From the NCBI RefSeq assembly GCF_008039615.1, contig NZ_VDUZ01000021.1, positions 62,001 to 126,000 on the forward strand: 64,000 bases of DNA. The letters run 5' to 3'. The number at the start of each line of letters is the position of its first letter. Positions within the stretch are counted from its first letter, which is position 1. The notes beneath the pieces are model-generated. The model saw only the letters and a program-made list of their open reading frames with translations. It ran no database searches and was not told the DNA's origin. This DNA is from Vineibacter terrae (GTDB lineage: Bacteria > Pseudomonadota > Alphaproteobacteria > Reyranellales > Reyranellaceae). A program made the translations under genes and the position numbers. Below, in pieces: positions 8,937 to 19,126 of the stretch.

Positions 8937-10880
8937 TCACTTGATGTTGGGATCGAGCAGCTTCGCTTGCCTCATGTCGGCCTCGGCACCGGCAGTGTCG
9001 CCCGTCCGGCGCTTCAGCAGGCTGCGCCTGTAGTAGGCGGTGGCATCGCGCGGATCGACCTTGACCGCGACGTCGTAGTCGGCCAGCGCACGATCGAGAT
9101 CGCCGATCGCGGTATGGGCCTCGGCGCGCCTGGTATGGAAACCGAAGTTGTTGGGGGCTGACTGGATTGCGACGTCGTACTCGCGGATGGCCTGCTCGAA
9201 CTGCTTCCTGCCGGCGAAGATCAGTCCCCGCTTGTAGCGCGCCGCCGCATTGCCGGGGTCGAGCTTGATGGCCTGGTCGTAGTCGCGCAACGCCGGGTCC
9301 GTGTTGCCGGCCTGCAGGTGAATGTCACCGCGCCCGACCAGCAGGTCCGCATCGCGGCCATCGATGGCGATCGCCTGATTGTAGTCGGCAACCGCCCGCT
9401 CGATCTGCCCCTTGCTGGCGTAGGCCTTTGCCCGGTTCTCGTAGAATTGCGGATCGCCGGCCTCGAGCCGGATGGCGGCATCGAAGTCGCGGATCGCGGC
9501 ATCATGGTCACCCATGACACCGTAGGCGATGCCGCGATCGCTGTAGGCGCGCGCCCGATCCGACGATGGCTGCCCGTCCGACTGGATGAGCCTGGTGCAG
9601 GCCTGCACGACGACCGCCGACGTGTAGACGCGCTGCATGTTGGCGCACTGATCGCGCAACGCCATAGTGGCGGCGTCGACCGGCGCTTGCGCCGCCGACG
9701 TGCGCTCGCGCGGCGGCGCTGATGCCGTCTGCGATGCTGGCTTGACGGCCGCCCAGTTGGACCAGGCCAGATATCCGCCGCCAACCAGAAGCGCCACGGC
9801 TGCACATCCGACCGCCGCCCAAGCCGGCCAGCGGCGGCGCGGCGCATATGCCGGGTTGCTGGCGGCGGGCGGCGGGACGGCCGCCGGCGCCGTGGCCGAA
9901 GCCTGCCAGGCAGGCGACGCCTGGGACCGGGCTGGCGGCGCCGCGACCACTTCCCCTGTCAGCATGCGCCGCCATGCGGCGATGGTCTGTGGCCGGTCTT
10001 CCGGCTTCAGCACCAGCGCCGCATCGATCGCGGCCAGGAACGCAGGTGGGCAGCGTCCTTGCCCGGCATCGACGGCCGCGACCATCCGATCGCCCAGCAT
10101 GCGCTCGATGGCATTGGGCGGCGGCGCGCCCGTGATGCCGTGATAGAGCGTCGCGCCCAGCGCGTAGATGTCGGTCCACGGGCCCTGGCCGCTGGCGCTG
10201 GTCTGCTCGAACGGCGCGTAGCCGGGCGTGAAGATCACCGTCAGCGACTGCGTGCGATCATGCAGGGTGATGCGGGCGGCGCCGAAATCGATCAGCGTCG
10301 GCTGCCCGTCCGCGCCGACGATGACATTGCCCGGCTTGATGTCGCGATGCAGGAAGCCGTCGGCGTGCACACGCTCGAGGCCGTCGAGCAAGGGATGGAT
10401 CAGCCGTTCCAGGACGGCGAAGGGAAGACGCCGCTCGCGCTTGAGGATCGCGTCCAGCGGCTCGCCGTGGATCAACGCCATCACCATGTAGGCGGTGCCG
10501 TTGGCTTTCAGGAAGTCATGGACGGCAACGACGCCCCTCACCCCGCCCAGCCGTGCCAGTGTCCTGGCCTCGTTCAGAAAGCGGTCGCGGCCCCATGTGA
10601 AGTCGGCGGCGACCTGCGTCGAGCGCGGCAGCACGTGCTGATTGGTGTGGCGTTCGGCGAAATGGACCGGAAGATATTCCTTGAGCGCGACGTCGCGCGC
10701 CAGCTGTACGTCACGGGCACGATACGTGATGCCGAACCCGCCCCGCCCCAGCACCGAGACGATCTCGTAGCGGCCGACCCGCGCGCCGGCCGGCAGCGTG
10801 CCGAACGTGTCGATCGCGGTATCCCCGGCTTGCGCGTTGCGATCCATGCCCGGTCCGGCTGAATAGGTGTTCTGTGCCAC
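8937..10880 (-). CDS. Transmembrane Ser/Thr protein kinase with C-terminal TPR repeats (copy 1)
   Basis: The 647-residue protein is a Hanks-type kinase. It has a glycine loop GRGGFG (45-50), the ATP-anchoring Lys67 in ALKEYLP, catalytic HRDIKPGN (178-185) and DFG (198-200). A Pro/Ala linker, one membrane segment (about 354-376, AVALLVGGGYLAW) and a periplasmic array of about five TPRs (residues 420-640) follow. Such kinases relay extracytoplasmic or envelope signals, and TPRs bind partner proteins. All catalytic residues are present. Its gene starts 30 bp after the end of a paralogous kinase, and it converges on the type I secretion genes. Confidence 0.9.
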   Translation of the reverse strand: MAQNTYSAGPGMDRNAQAGDTAIDTFGTLPAGARVGRYEIVSVLGRGGFGITYRARDVQLARDVALKEYLPVHFAERHTNQHVLPRSTQVAADFTWGRDRFLNEARTLARLGGVRGVVAVHDFLKANGTAYMVMALIHGEPLDAILKRERRLPFAVLERLIHPLLDGLERVHADGFLHRDIKPGNVIVGADGQPTLIDFGAARITLHDRTQSLTVIFTPGYAPFEQTSASGQGPWTDIYALGATLYHGITGAPPPNAIERMLGDRMVAAVDAGQGRCPPAFLAAIDAALVLKPEDRPQTIAAWRRMLTGEVVAAPPARSQASPAWQASATAPAAVPPPAASNPAYAPRRRWPAWAAVGCAAVALLVGGGYLAWSNWAAVKPASQTASAPPRERTSAAQAPVDAATMALRDQCANMQRVYTSAVVVQACTRLIQSDGQPSSDRARAYSDRGIAYGVMGDHDAAIRDFDAAIRLEAGDPQFYENRAKAYASKGQIERAVADYNQAIAIDGRDADLLVGRGDIHLQAGNTDPALRDYDQAIKLDPGNAAARYKRGLIFAGRKQFEQAIREYDVAIQSAPNNFGFHTRRAEAHTAIGDLDRALADYDVAVKVDPRDATAYYRRSLLKRRTGDTAGAEADMRQAKLLDPNIK

Positions 10881-10910
10881 CTTGGTTGCCTCCGGCGGAT
10901 CCTGTCCGCC

Positions 10911-13112
10911 TCACTGGATCGTCGGGTTCAAGGCTTTGGCGCGGGCCATGTCGGCGTCGGCCCCTGCCTTGTCGCCCATGCGCAGCTTCACGCCGCTGCG
11001 ATTGAAGAACGAGTCGGCGTCGCGTGGATTGAGGCGGATGGCCTGGTCGAGATCGGCCAGCGCCAGGGGGTAGTCTCCCTTCAACGCATAGGCGCCGCCG
11101 CGGGCGGCAAAGTACGCGCTGCGCGTCGGGTTGAGCCGGATCGCCTGGCTGAACTCCAGGACGGCGTTCTGATAGTCGCGCTTCATCAGGTGGACCCGGC
11201 CGCGGTTGAAGAACGGGTCCGGCACCGTCGGGTTGCGCTGAGTCGCGAGGTTGTAGTCCTGCAGCGCCAGGTCGATGCGTCCGCGCTCGGCATTGGCGTT
11301 GCCGCGGCCGAGGATCGCATCGATGTTGCGCGGATCGAGGCGGATGGCGGTGTCGAAGTCGGCGATGGCGCGCTCGTACTGCTTCATGCGCAGATGCATG
11401 GTGCCGCGCGCCCGGATCAGCTCGGCACTGTCCGGATCGAGGGCGACCGCCTTGTCGAGATCGCGCAACGCCGCTACCGGCTCGCCCAGATCCCGGTAGG
11501 CGACGGCGCGGTTGGCATAGATGATGGCAACGACAGGCGGCTTGTCGCGGCTGAGCGTGATCAGCGTGGTGCATGCCACGACGACGTCGATCAGGGGGCG
11601 GCCCCGTGTGTTCGAGCACCATTCCTTCAGCTCGCCCGAGCCGATGCCGCCTTGCCGGGTGATTTCCTGTGTGATACGGCGGGCCGTGTCGTCGATGGCA
11701 CGCCGCACGGCATCGTTGGTGATCGCCGGATTGCCCGATCCGCCGGAGAAAGCCGCGCCGTTGCCGGGCAGCGGCGTGCCCTCCTCGCTACGACGCGGCG
11801 CCGGCGCATCCGTGCGCCGCGGCGCGTCGGCATACTGCACCGGCGGGCCGGCGGCGTGGCGCGCCGCCTCGCCCTGGGCCTCCCACACCATGTAGCCGAC
11901 CATCGCCACCAGGCTCAGGGACAGAACCCCGATCACGGGGACGATCAGCCAGAGCGGCGGGCCGCCGCGGGTGCCGCCAGGCGCCGGGCGGGCCACGACA
12001 TGCGGCGGCGGAGCAAAATCTGTATTGCCGGCCGCGTTCGGCATTGCCGGTGCTGCCGGCATGAGCGGTGCCACCATGGCGATCGCGCCTGCGCCCGGTA
12101 CCGGCATGATCCAGTTGGGCGTGAGGGCGCCGGCACGGGATGCCCTCGACGATGGCACGCCTGCCGCCGCCGGCGCGCCGGGCAACAGCATGCGCCGCCA
12201 GGCCGCGATCGTCTGCGGCCGCTGCTGCGGATGGATGGCGAGCGCGGCGTCGATGCCGGCAAGCAAGGGGGCCGGATACTGCCCGGCGCAAGCCTGGGTC
12301 GCCGACACCATCGTGTCGCGCACGGTGCGATCCTTGGCGTTGGGCGGCGGCGCGCCCGTGACAGCATGGTAGAGCGTGGCGCCCAAGGCGTAGATGTCGG
12401 TCCACGGCCCCTGATGCGCCGAGCTCGCCTGCTCGAGCGGCGCATAGCCCGGTGTGAAGACGGCCGTCATCGCCTGAGTATGATCCTGCAGCGCCAGGCG
12501 GGCCGTGCCGAAATCGATGAGGGTCGGCTGCCCCTGGGCATCGATCACGATGTTGGACGGCTTGATGTCGCGATGCAGGAAGCCCAGCGCATGCACGCGC
12601 TCCAGCCCCTCCAGGACCGACGACAGCCAGCGCTCGAGCATTGCCGGCGACAACCGCCGCTCGCGTCGCAGCAGCGCGTCCAGCGTCTCGCCTTTCACCA
12701 GCGCCATCACCATGTAGGCGGTGCCGTTGGCTTCAAGGAAGTCATGGACGGCGACGACGCCGCGCACGCTTTCGAGACGCGCCAGGGTCGTGGCCTCGGC
12801 ACGGAAGCGCTCGCGCCCCCATCGGAAGGTTTCCACCGTCTGGGTCGAGCGCGGCAGGACCGTGTGGTCGCCCTGCCGCACGGCGCAGGAGACCGGCAGA
12901 TACTCCTTGAGCGCGATATCACGCCCCAGCTGAGTGTCGCGCGCGTGGTACGTGATGCCGAAGCCGCCCTGGCCCAGCACGGCGATGATCTCATAGCGCC
13001 CGATGCGCGTGCCCGGCGGCAAGGCCGCCAGCCGCTCCATCGGCACGCCGCCCGCGCTCTGCGGGCCACTCGCCACTGTCGGGACGAATGCGGCGTTCTG
13101 GCTATGATTCAT
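10911..13112 (-). CDS. Transmembrane Ser/Thr protein kinase with C-terminal TPR repeats (copy 2)
   Basis: The 733-residue protein (ATG at 13112; an upstream in-frame ATG at 13148 would add 12 residues) is a clear paralogue of the next gene. Motifs are GQGGFG (47-52), Lys69 in ALKEYLP, HRDIKPSN (180-187) and DFG (200-202), and long identical stretches such as GPWTDIYALGATLYH are shared. A membrane segment (VPVIGVLSLSLVAMVGYMVW) separates the kinase from a long TPR array ending KALNPTIQ. The linker contains Ala/Pro-rich low complexity sequence. Together with copy 1 it is probably the product of a local duplication and both are likely co-transcribed. Confidence 0.9.
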   Translation of the reverse strand: MNHSQNAAFVPTVASGPQSAGGVPMERLAALPPGTRIGRYEIIAVLGQGGFGITYHARDTQLGRDIALKEYLPVSCAVRQGDHTVLPRSTQTVETFRWGRERFRAEATTLARLESVRGVVAVHDFLEANGTAYMVMALVKGETLDALLRRERRLSPAMLERWLSSVLEGLERVHALGFLHRDIKPSNIVIDAQGQPTLIDFGTARLALQDHTQAMTAVFTPGYAPLEQASSAHQGPWTDIYALGATLYHAVTGAPPPNAKDRTVRDTMVSATQACAGQYPAPLLAGIDAALAIHPQQRPQTIAAWRRMLLPGAPAAAGVPSSRASRAGALTPNWIMPVPGAGAIAMVAPLMPAAPAMPNAAGNTDFAPPPHVVARPAPGGTRGGPPLWLIVPVIGVLSLSLVAMVGYMVWEAQGEAARHAAGPPVQYADAPRRTDAPAPRRSEEGTPLPGNGAAFSGGSGNPAITNDAVRRAIDDTARRITQEITRQGGIGSGELKEWCSNTRGRPLIDVVVACTTLITLSRDKPPVVAIIYANRAVAYRDLGEPVAALRDLDKAVALDPDSAELIRARGTMHLRMKQYERAIADFDTAIRLDPRNIDAILGRGNANAERGRIDLALQDYNLATQRNPTVPDPFFNRGRVHLMKRDYQNAVLEFSQAIRLNPTRSAYFAARGGAYALKGDYPLALADLDQAIRLNPRDADSFFNRSGVKLRMGDKAGADADMARAKALNPTIQ

Positions 13113-13439
13113 CGACGATGCGCTTTGCCTCGCTATCCCGCCACGCACGCTATCGTCAGCCGGCGGCAGAATTTTGACGCAATTGGCCCGCGTTCAAAAA
13201 CGCCGGGACGTCGTGCTTCCATACAAGAGACACGTTCCCGCTTCAGGTCCGGGAGTCAAGCGTAGCTGCATCAACAGTGATCAAAATATGAGTCTGCAGA
13301 ATCATTTCACGCTGTCGGCATCCATGGCGCCAATGGAATCGATGATGTCATGAAAAGGGAGGTCGCTGAGGCTTTCGCTCCTGTTGCGCAGCCGCGATTT
13401 CACATCGTCGGCACGACCGGGATCATCTGAGCGTGGCCG

Positions 13440-13701
13440 ATAACGAAAAGATCTTCGGACGATCGATGCGGCATCAGATCCTGGACGTGGGCGGCTGGCG
13501 ACTTGTGATGTGGCAGGCCGATTCGTTGATCCGGTGGCCCCACGACTTGTTCTGACGGAAGCAGATGTGCTCTGGCTTGCCGGTATCGTGCGTGCGGCCG
13601 ATCGTCCACTCGCCATCATGAGCCATGTGCCGATCTCCGAATCGCAATTGCGTCGGCAGAAAGTTGAACAGTTGCTCGCGACAAAGCAGGGCTCACCATG
13701 A
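13440..13701 (+). pseudogene. Frameshifted remnant of an unidentified protein (possibly metallophosphoesterase-like)
   Basis: Two overlapping frames read like one coding region broken near 13530. The first gives RHQILDVGGWRLVMWQADSL and the second gives APRLVLTEADVLWLAGI followed by RAADRPLAIMSHVPIS. The W-L...ADRP...SHVP pattern recalls calcineurin-type phosphoesterases, but this identification is weak. The second frame ends at TGA 13699-13701, which overlaps the ATG of the following ABC fragment (ATGA). The two were therefore once neighbours in an operon. Confidence 0.45.
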
Positions 13702-13845
13702 CGCCGCTGCTCGCGGTCGACAGACTCTCGGTCGAGTTTCGCAATCGGTGCAGCGCGACACGTGTGGTTGACGATGTGAGCCTCGACACAATGCCCGGCG
13801 AGACCGTCGCAATCGTCGGCGAATCCGGCTCGGGCAAGTCTGTGA
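13698..13845 (+). pseudogene. Truncated peptide-type ABC transporter ATPase (DppD/OppD-like), N-terminal 49 codons
   Basis: The frame begins [16 protein letters not shown] and reaches the Walker A motif [10 protein letters not shown], a typical start of the dipeptide/oligopeptide ABC ATPase. The similarity stops dead just after Walker A at about 13845, where sequence of a different origin follows. The rest of the ATPase is missing. Confidence 0.75.
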
Positions 13846-13956
13846 CCGGACCTCAATCCGATCGAGCAGGTCTTTTCCAAACTCAAGGCGATCCTGCGCT
13901 CAGCCATCAGGGCCGGGAGGAAAGGCGACCAAGGCGACCTAACCTGTCTGGGATGA
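13846..13956 (+). pseudogene. IS630-family transposase C-terminal remnant
   Basis: In the frame starting at 13846 the sequence encodes [20 protein letters not shown] and ends at TGA 13954-13956. PDLNPIE...FSKLK is the hallmark around the last catalytic Glu of IS630/Tc1-type DDE transposases. Only about 36 codons remain and no inverted repeats are visible. It directly abuts the broken ABC ATPase, so a past insertion followed by deletion is likely. Confidence 0.75.
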
Positions 13957-14060
13957 TTCACGAATTCGTCTTAGCCGGGGTTCGTTCTGCGACCGGAAGA
14001 CCCCGCCGGTCGGGGCACGCTCCCTGTGCCGGAGCGCTGGAGAAGAGTTAGCGCGTCTGG

Positions 14061-14151
<91 letters not shown>

Positions 14152-14186
14152 ACGACGCGTCGCGGGGCGGTGCCCCCGACGGCGGC

Positions 14187-14217
14187 GCAAACTATACTCC
14201 CGGCGGGGCTTTGCCAA
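14187..14217 (-). promoter_or_regulatory. Candidate promoter of tRNA-Ser
   Basis: On the minus strand TTGGCA (14217-14212) is followed after 15 nt by TATAGT (14196-14191), or after 17 nt by TAGTTT. This lies about 35 nt before the mature tRNA 5' end. The hexamers are good but the spacing is slightly short for the best -10 match. Confidence 0.4.
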
Positions 14218-14334
14218 CTGCCGGAAAACGCCATTGTACGAGGGGAAACTGGTTATGCCGGCTTTTATCCGGGCCGGCCGGCTGCTAGCGTCGGCCAATC
14301 CTCAGGTGACAAACGGCGGCGGGAGGGCCGATTG

Positions 14335-14676
14335 ATGGCGGTCTTGCGGGGGCTCGGCTGGCTATTGCTCCTTATCACGGCGGTGGTCGGGGTCTACGAG
14401 GTCGCCGAATATGTCGACAACGGCGAGCACGCCCTGACCGCCCTGGGCGAATTGTGGTTCAAGGTCCACGCGTCCAGCCTCAACCTGGCGCAGGCGGTGG
14501 TCCAGCGCTACCTGCATGAGGCGGTCTGGGACTATGCCGTCCGGCCCGTGCTGCTGCAGCCGGCGCTGCTGGTGTTCGGCGGCGCCGCCCTGTTCTGCCT
14601 GGTCGTGGGCAACATCTTCCGCCGCCGCGGGGAGAGCAGCACCGGCGGCCCTCGCCGGCGCCGGCGGCGGCGCTGA
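14335..14676 (+). CDS. Small membrane protein of unknown function
   Basis: The 113-residue protein starts at ATG 14335 behind a good Shine-Dalgarno (GGGAGGG). It has two hydrophobic segments: an N-terminal one (LGWLLLLITAVVGVYEVA) and another at about residues 78-98 (PALLVFGGAALFCLVVGNIF). The C-terminus is strongly basic (GGPRRRRRRR). The tail is probably cytoplasmic. I do not recognise a named family. It stands alone between tRNA-Ser and purU, and the purU gene converges on it. Confidence 0.7.
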   Translation: MAVLRGLGWLLLLITAVVGVYEVAEYVDNGEHALTALGELWFKVHASSLNLAQAVVQRYLHEAVWDYAVRPVLLQPALLVFGGAALFCLVVGNIFRRRGESSTGGPRRRRRRR

Positions 14677-14697
14677 CGGGCTCGGCCGGCCGGCCCG

Positions 14698-15561
14698 TCA
14701 ATCGGTGAAGACGACGGTCTTCCGCCCGTTCAGGATCACCCGGTCCTCGAGATGGTGCAGCACCGCGCGCGCCAGCACGCGGCGCTCGATATCGCGCCCC
14801 TTGCGCACCAGGTCGTCGGGCGTGTCGCGGTGCGAGATGCGCTCGACATCCTGCTCGACGATGGGACCTTCATCGAGGTTGGCGGTGACATAGTGGGCCG
14901 TGGCGCCGATCAGCTTGACCCCGCGCGCATGCGCCTGGTGATAGGGTCGTGCCCCCTTGAAGCCGGGCAGGAATGAATGGTGGATGTTGATGCAGCGCCC
15001 GAGCAGCTTCGCCGAGAGGCCGTCCGACAGGATCTGCATATAGCGCGCCAGCACGACCAGGTCCGTCTGCGTTTCCTGGATCAGCTGCCACAGGCGTGCC
15101 TCCTGCTCCATCTTGGTCTGCGGCGTCACCGGCAGATGGTGGAAGGGCAGGTCGCCCAGATCGTTCGACGTGATGCTGCCGCGGTCGTGGTTCGAGACGA
15201 CCGCCGTGACCGTCATCGGCAGCTCGCCGATGCGCCAGCGATAGAGCAGGTCCGCCAGGCAATGGTCGAACCTCGAGACCAGCAGCATGACCCGCTTGCG
15301 GGCCTGGCTCTCACGGATCGTGAGCTCCATGCCGAAGCGCTTGCCCAGGTCGCCCAGCGCCGCCGCGATGGCCGCGTGGCCGCGGCTCTCCTCCAGCCGG
15401 TTGAAGACGACGCGCATGAAGAAGCGCCCGGATTCGACGTCGTCGAATTGCTGCGCATCGAGGATGTTGCAGCCGGCCTCGAACAACAGGGTCGAGACCG
15501 CGGCGACGATGCCCGGACGGTTCGGGCACGCCAGGGTGAGGATGGCTGTACGTTCAGGCAT
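14698..15561 (-). CDS. purU: Formyltetrahydrofolate deformylase
   Basis: The enzyme hydrolyses 10-formyl-THF to formate and THF and balances the one-carbon pool. The N-terminus is an ACT-like domain ([15 protein letters not shown]) and the C-terminus is a formyltransferase fold with HHSFLPGF and the downstream TAHYV motif. Starting at ATG 15561 (MPERTAIL) gives 287 residues, the usual family length. An upstream in-frame ATG at 15597 would add 12. The gene lies just downstream of lepA on the same strand. Confidence 0.93.
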   Translation of the reverse strand: MPERTAILTLACPNRPGIVAAVSTLLFEAGCNILDAQQFDDVESGRFFMRVVFNRLEESRGHAAIAAALGDLGKRFGMELTIRESQARKRVMLLVSRFDHCLADLLYRWRIGELPMTVTAVVSNHDRGSITSNDLGDLPFHHLPVTPQTKMEQEARLWQLIQETQTDLVVLARYMQILSDGLSAKLLGRCINIHHSFLPGFKGARPYHQAHARGVKLIGATAHYVTANLDEGPIVEQDVERISHRDTPDDLVRKGRDIERRVLARAVLHHLEDRVILNGRKTVVFTD

Positions 15562-15613
15562 GACGTTCGTGGCGGGCGTGGAGGCCGGCCGGGGCACGAT
15601 ACCCCGGCCCGCT

Positions 15614-17413
15614 TCAGCTGCCCGTCTTCAGGGCGGCGAGGAACGCCGATTGCGGGATCTCGACATTGCCGATCTGCCGCATGCGCTTCTTGCCCTTCTT
15701 CTGCTTCTCCAGCAGCTTCCTTTTGCGTGAGATGTCGCCGCCGTAGCACTTGGCCAGCACGTCCTTGCGCAAGGCGCTGATGGTCTCGCGCGCGATGACG
15801 CGCCCACCGATGGCGGCCTGGATCGCGATCTTGAAGAGCTGCTTGGGGATCAGGTCCTTCAGCCGCTCGCACAACGTCCGCCCGCGGCTTTCGGCGTGGC
15901 TGCGATGCACGATGATCGACAGCGCATCGACGGTTTCGCCGTTGACCAGGATCGTGACCTTGACCAGGTCGCCCTCCTCGTAGCCCGCCATCTCGTAGTC
16001 GAAGCTGGCATAGCCGCGCGTCACCGACTTCAGCCGGTCGTAGAAGTCGAACACCACCTCGTTGAGCGGCAGGCGGTAGACCACCATCGCACGCGTGCCG
16101 GCATAGGTGAGGTCGACCTGCACGCCGCGGCGCTCCTGGCACAGCGACAGCACCGGGCCGAGATACTCGTCGGGCACGATGATCGTGGCCTTGATCCAGG
16201 GCTCGGCCACCGTTTCGATCTGAGCCGGGTCGGGATAGTCGGTCGGGTTGTGCAGCTCGATCGCCTCGCCGTTGGTCATCGTGATGCGATAGACCACCGA
16301 GGGTGCCGTGGTGACGAGGTCGAGGTCGAACTCGCGCTCCAGGCGCTCCTGCACGATCTCAAGATGCAGCAGCCCCAGGAAGCCGCAGCGGAAGCCGAAG
16401 CCCAGCGCGGCGCTGCTCTCGGGCTCGAAGTGGAAGCTGGCGTCGTTGAGCCGCAGCTTGGCCAGCGAATCGCGCAGGTTCTCGTAGTCGCTGGCGTCGA
16501 CCGGGAACAGGCCGCAGAACACCACCGGCACCGACGGCTTGAAGCCGGGCAGCGGATAATCGGCCGGCCGCCGCTCCTCGGTGATGGTGTCGCCGACCTT
16601 GCAGTCCGAGATGGTCTTGATGCCGGCAATGATGAAGCCGATGTCGCCCGGGCCCAGCTCCGCGACGTCGCTGGGCTTGGGCCGGAAGACGCCGACCTTG
16701 TCGATGTCGTAGGCGGCGCCGGTCGACATCATGCGGATCTTCATGCCCTTCCTCAGCACGCCGTCGCGCACGCGCACGAGGGTGACGACGCCGAGATACG
16801 GATCGTACCAGCTGTCGACCAGCAGGGCCTTCAGCGGCGCGGCGCGGTCGCCGCTGGGCGGCGGCAGGCGCTCAACCAGGGCTTCGAGCACGTCGTCGAT
16901 CCCCAGTCCGGTCTTGGCCGAGATCGGGATCGCGTTCGAGGCGTCGAGCCCGACGACGTCCTCGATCTCCTTCTTGACGCGCTCCGGATCGGCTGCCGGC
17001 AGGTCGATCTTGTTGAGCACCGGGATCAGCTCGTGGCCGGCCTCGATCGCGTGATAGGCGTTGGCCAGCGTCTGGGCCTCGACGCCCTGGCTCGCGTCCA
17101 CCACCAGCAGCGAGCCTTCACAGGCGGCCAGGGATCGACTCACCTCGTAGGCGAAGTCGACATGGCCCGGCGTGTCCATCAGGTTCAGCACGTAGCGCTG
17201 GCCGTTCCTGGCCGTGTAGTCCAGCCGCACGGTCTGCGCCTTGATGGTGATGCCGCGCTCGCGCTCGATGTCCATGCTGTCCAGCAGCTGATCATGGAAC
17301 TCGCGCGCCTCGATCGCTCCACAGCGCTGGATCAGGCGGTCGGCCAAGGTCGACTTGCCGTGGTCGATATGGGCCACGATCGAGAAATTGCGGATCTGCG
17401 AGAGCTCGGTCAT
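15614..17413 (-). CDS. lepA: Elongation factor 4 (back-translocating GTPase LepA)
   Basis: The 599-residue translational GTPase starts at ATG 17413 ([22 protein letters not shown]), matching the family length. The G1 motif AHIDHGKST, switch [16 protein letters not shown] and NKIDLPAAD are present, followed by the LepA-specific C-terminal domain ending [17 protein letters not shown]. It acts on stalled or mis-translocated ribosomes. The open frame continues upstream to 17617, but that part is not conserved-looking. Confidence 0.97.
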   Translation of the reverse strand: MTELSQIRNFSIVAHIDHGKSTLADRLIQRCGAIEAREFHDQLLDSMDIERERGITIKAQTVRLDYTARNGQRYVLNLMDTPGHVDFAYEVSRSLAACEGSLLVVDASQGVEAQTLANAYHAIEAGHELIPVLNKIDLPAADPERVKKEIEDVVGLDASNAIPISAKTGLGIDDVLEALVERLPPPSGDRAAPLKALLVDSWYDPYLGVVTLVRVRDGVLRKGMKIRMMSTGAAYDIDKVGVFRPKPSDVAELGPGDIGFIIAGIKTISDCKVGDTITEERRPADYPLPGFKPSVPVVFCGLFPVDASDYENLRDSLAKLRLNDASFHFEPESSAALGFGFRCGFLGLLHLEIVQERLEREFDLDLVTTAPSVVYRITMTNGEAIELHNPTDYPDPAQIETVAEPWIKATIIVPDEYLGPVLSLCQERRGVQVDLTYAGTRAMVVYRLPLNEVVFDFYDRLKSVTRGYASFDYEMAGYEEGDLVKVTILVNGETVDALSIIVHRSHAESRGRTLCERLKDLIPKQLFKIAIQAAIGGRVIARETISALRKDVLAKCYGGDISRKRKLLEKQKKGKKRMRQIGNVEIPQSAFLAALKTGS

Positions 17414-17582
17414 GGCCGGCGGCGGTTCCAAAGCACGGGAAAGCGGTCCGGGTAGATAGAGGCCAGGGACGCACGGCGCAACGGCTTCGCGACAGGTTCC
17501 GCCCCTTGTCTCTAACATATTGATATTCATGACGTTTTTGAGGCATAGATCGGCCTCGCCCCACTCTGGCCGGGAACCCGCC

Positions 17583-19118
17583 ATGGCTGCGCGCCGCAAT
17601 GTCCTGTTCATTGTCATCGATCAATGGCGCGCCGAGGCGCTTGGCGCGGCCGGCAATCCGGTCCTCAAGACCCCGCACCTGGACCGGCTCGCGGCCGACG
17701 GCGTGCTCTGCACCAGGCATTTCGTGCAGGCGGCGCCGTGCGGCCCGTCACGCGCCGCGCTGCTGACGGGGACCTACCAGCATAACAACGGCGTCATGCG
17801 CAACGGCACGCCGCTGTCGCTGCGGTTCACCAACCTGGCCCTGGAAAGCCGCAAGCGCGGCTACGAGCCGGCGCTGTTCGGCTACACCGACACCACCGTC
17901 GACCCGAGCGGCCGCGATCCGGCCGATCCGGCGCTCACCACCTACGAATCGCCGCTGCCGGGATTCGCGGTCGAGCTGCTGCTGCCATCCCTGCCGCTGC
18001 CCTGGATCGCCCATCTGCAGGCCAAGGGCTACGACGTGCCCGTCGACATGGACGTGATCTACAGCCCGGCTTCGCAGCCCGAGGACCGCGGGCCGACCTG
18101 GGCGCCGGCGCGCTATGCCGCCGAGCACAGCCTGGCAGCATTCCAGACCGACCGCGTGCTCGACTACATCGCCGTGCGCCGCGACCGGCCATGGTTCGTC
18201 CACGTGGCGTATCTCAGCCCGCATCCGCCGTTCATCGCGCCGCTTCCCTATCACGACCTCTACGATCCGGCCGCGATGCCGGCGCCCAACCGCGCGCCGA
18301 CTCCTGCCGACGCCGCACGACAGCACGCGCTGCTGGCGCACTATCTGGACAAGCAGCAGCAGGCGGACTTCTTCGTGACCGGCCGCGGACGGGTAAGCGA
18401 TCTCAGCGATGCCGACCTGGCGCAGCTGCGCGCGACCTACTACGGCATGGTCACGGCGGTCGACGCCCAGCTCGGCCGGCTGACGGAAGCGCTCAAGGCC
18501 TGGGGGCTGTACGACGACACCCTGATCGTCGTGACCTCCGACCACGGCGAGATGCTGGGTGACCACTGGATGCTGGGCAAGCAAGGCTATTTCGATGAAG
18601 CCTTCCACGTACCCCTGATCGTGCGCGATCCGCTGCCGGCCGCCGATGCCGGCCGCGGGCGGCGGCTCGACCGCTTCACCGAAGCCGTCGACGTGATGCC
18701 GACGATCCTGGAGTGGCTGGATCTGGCCGTGCCACGCCAGTGCGACGGCCGATCACTGCTGCCTTTGGCGCATGGCCGCGACGCGCCGGACTGGCGGCGC
18801 GAGGCGCACTGGGAGTTCGACTTCCGCGGCCTGGGACGGCACGACGCCGAAGCCGCCCTGGGGCTGCCCATGGACGCCTGCTCCCTCGCCGTGATCCGCG
18901 ACGAGGCCTATAAGTACGTGCACTTCGCCGCGCTGCCGCCGCTCTTCTTCGATCTCGCCGCCGACCCGCATTGCCTCAACGACCTGTCGCGCGATCCCGC
19001 CGTGGCGCCGCTGATGCTGACCTACGCCCAGAAGATGCTCTCCTGGCGCATCCTCTCCAGCGCCCGCGACCTCACCGGCATGACGATATCGCCGCAGGGG
19101 CTGATCGCACGGGGATAG
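17583..19118 (+). CDS. Sulfatase / phosphonate monoester hydrolase family protein
   Basis: The 511-residue protein starts [18 protein letters not shown], giving the first metal ligand at Asp13. The core motif [11 protein letters not shown] (Cys53) is the C-x-P-S-R site where Cys is converted to formylglycine, and [11 protein letters not shown] supplies further metal ligands. The size and the CGPSR context resemble bacterial phosphonate monoester hydrolases more than polysaccharide sulfatases, so the substrate may be a sulfate, phosphonate or phosphodiester. No signal peptide is seen, which suggests a cytoplasmic enzyme. It needs a formylglycine-generating enzyme from elsewhere. It is divergent from lepA. 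Confidence 0.85.
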   Translation: MAARRNVLFIVIDQWRAEALGAAGNPVLKTPHLDRLAADGVLCTRHFVQAAPCGPSRAALLTGTYQHNNGVMRNGTPLSLRFTNLALESRKRGYEPALFGYTDTTVDPSGRDPADPALTTYESPLPGFAVELLLPSLPLPWIAHLQAKGYDVPVDMDVIYSPASQPEDRGPTWAPARYAAEHSLAAFQTDRVLDYIAVRRDRPWFVHVAYLSPHPPFIAPLPYHDLYDPAAMPAPNRAPTPADAARQHALLAHYLDKQQQADFFVTGRGRVSDLSDADLAQLRATYYGMVTAVDAQLGRLTEALKAWGLYDDTLIVVTSDHGEMLGDHWMLGKQGYFDEAFHVPLIVRDPLPAADAGRGRRLDRFTEAVDVMPTILEWLDLAVPRQCDGRSLLPLAHGRDAPDWRREAHWEFDFRGLGRHDAEAALGLPMDACSLAVIRDEAYKYVHFAALPPLFFDLAADPHCLNDLSRDPAVAPLMLTYAQKMLSWRILSSARDLTGMTISPQGLIARG

Positions 19119-19126
19119 CGTCCGTC

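Noticed and set aside
11190-13265. A 691-codon plus-strand open frame over the second kinase gene
   Set aside because: The minus-strand frame encodes a full kinase; the plus-strand one is a GC-bias artefact.
13302-13961. Minus-strand open frame of 219 codons
   Set aside because: It overlaps the decayed ABC ATPase and transposase remnants, which are better supported on the plus strand.
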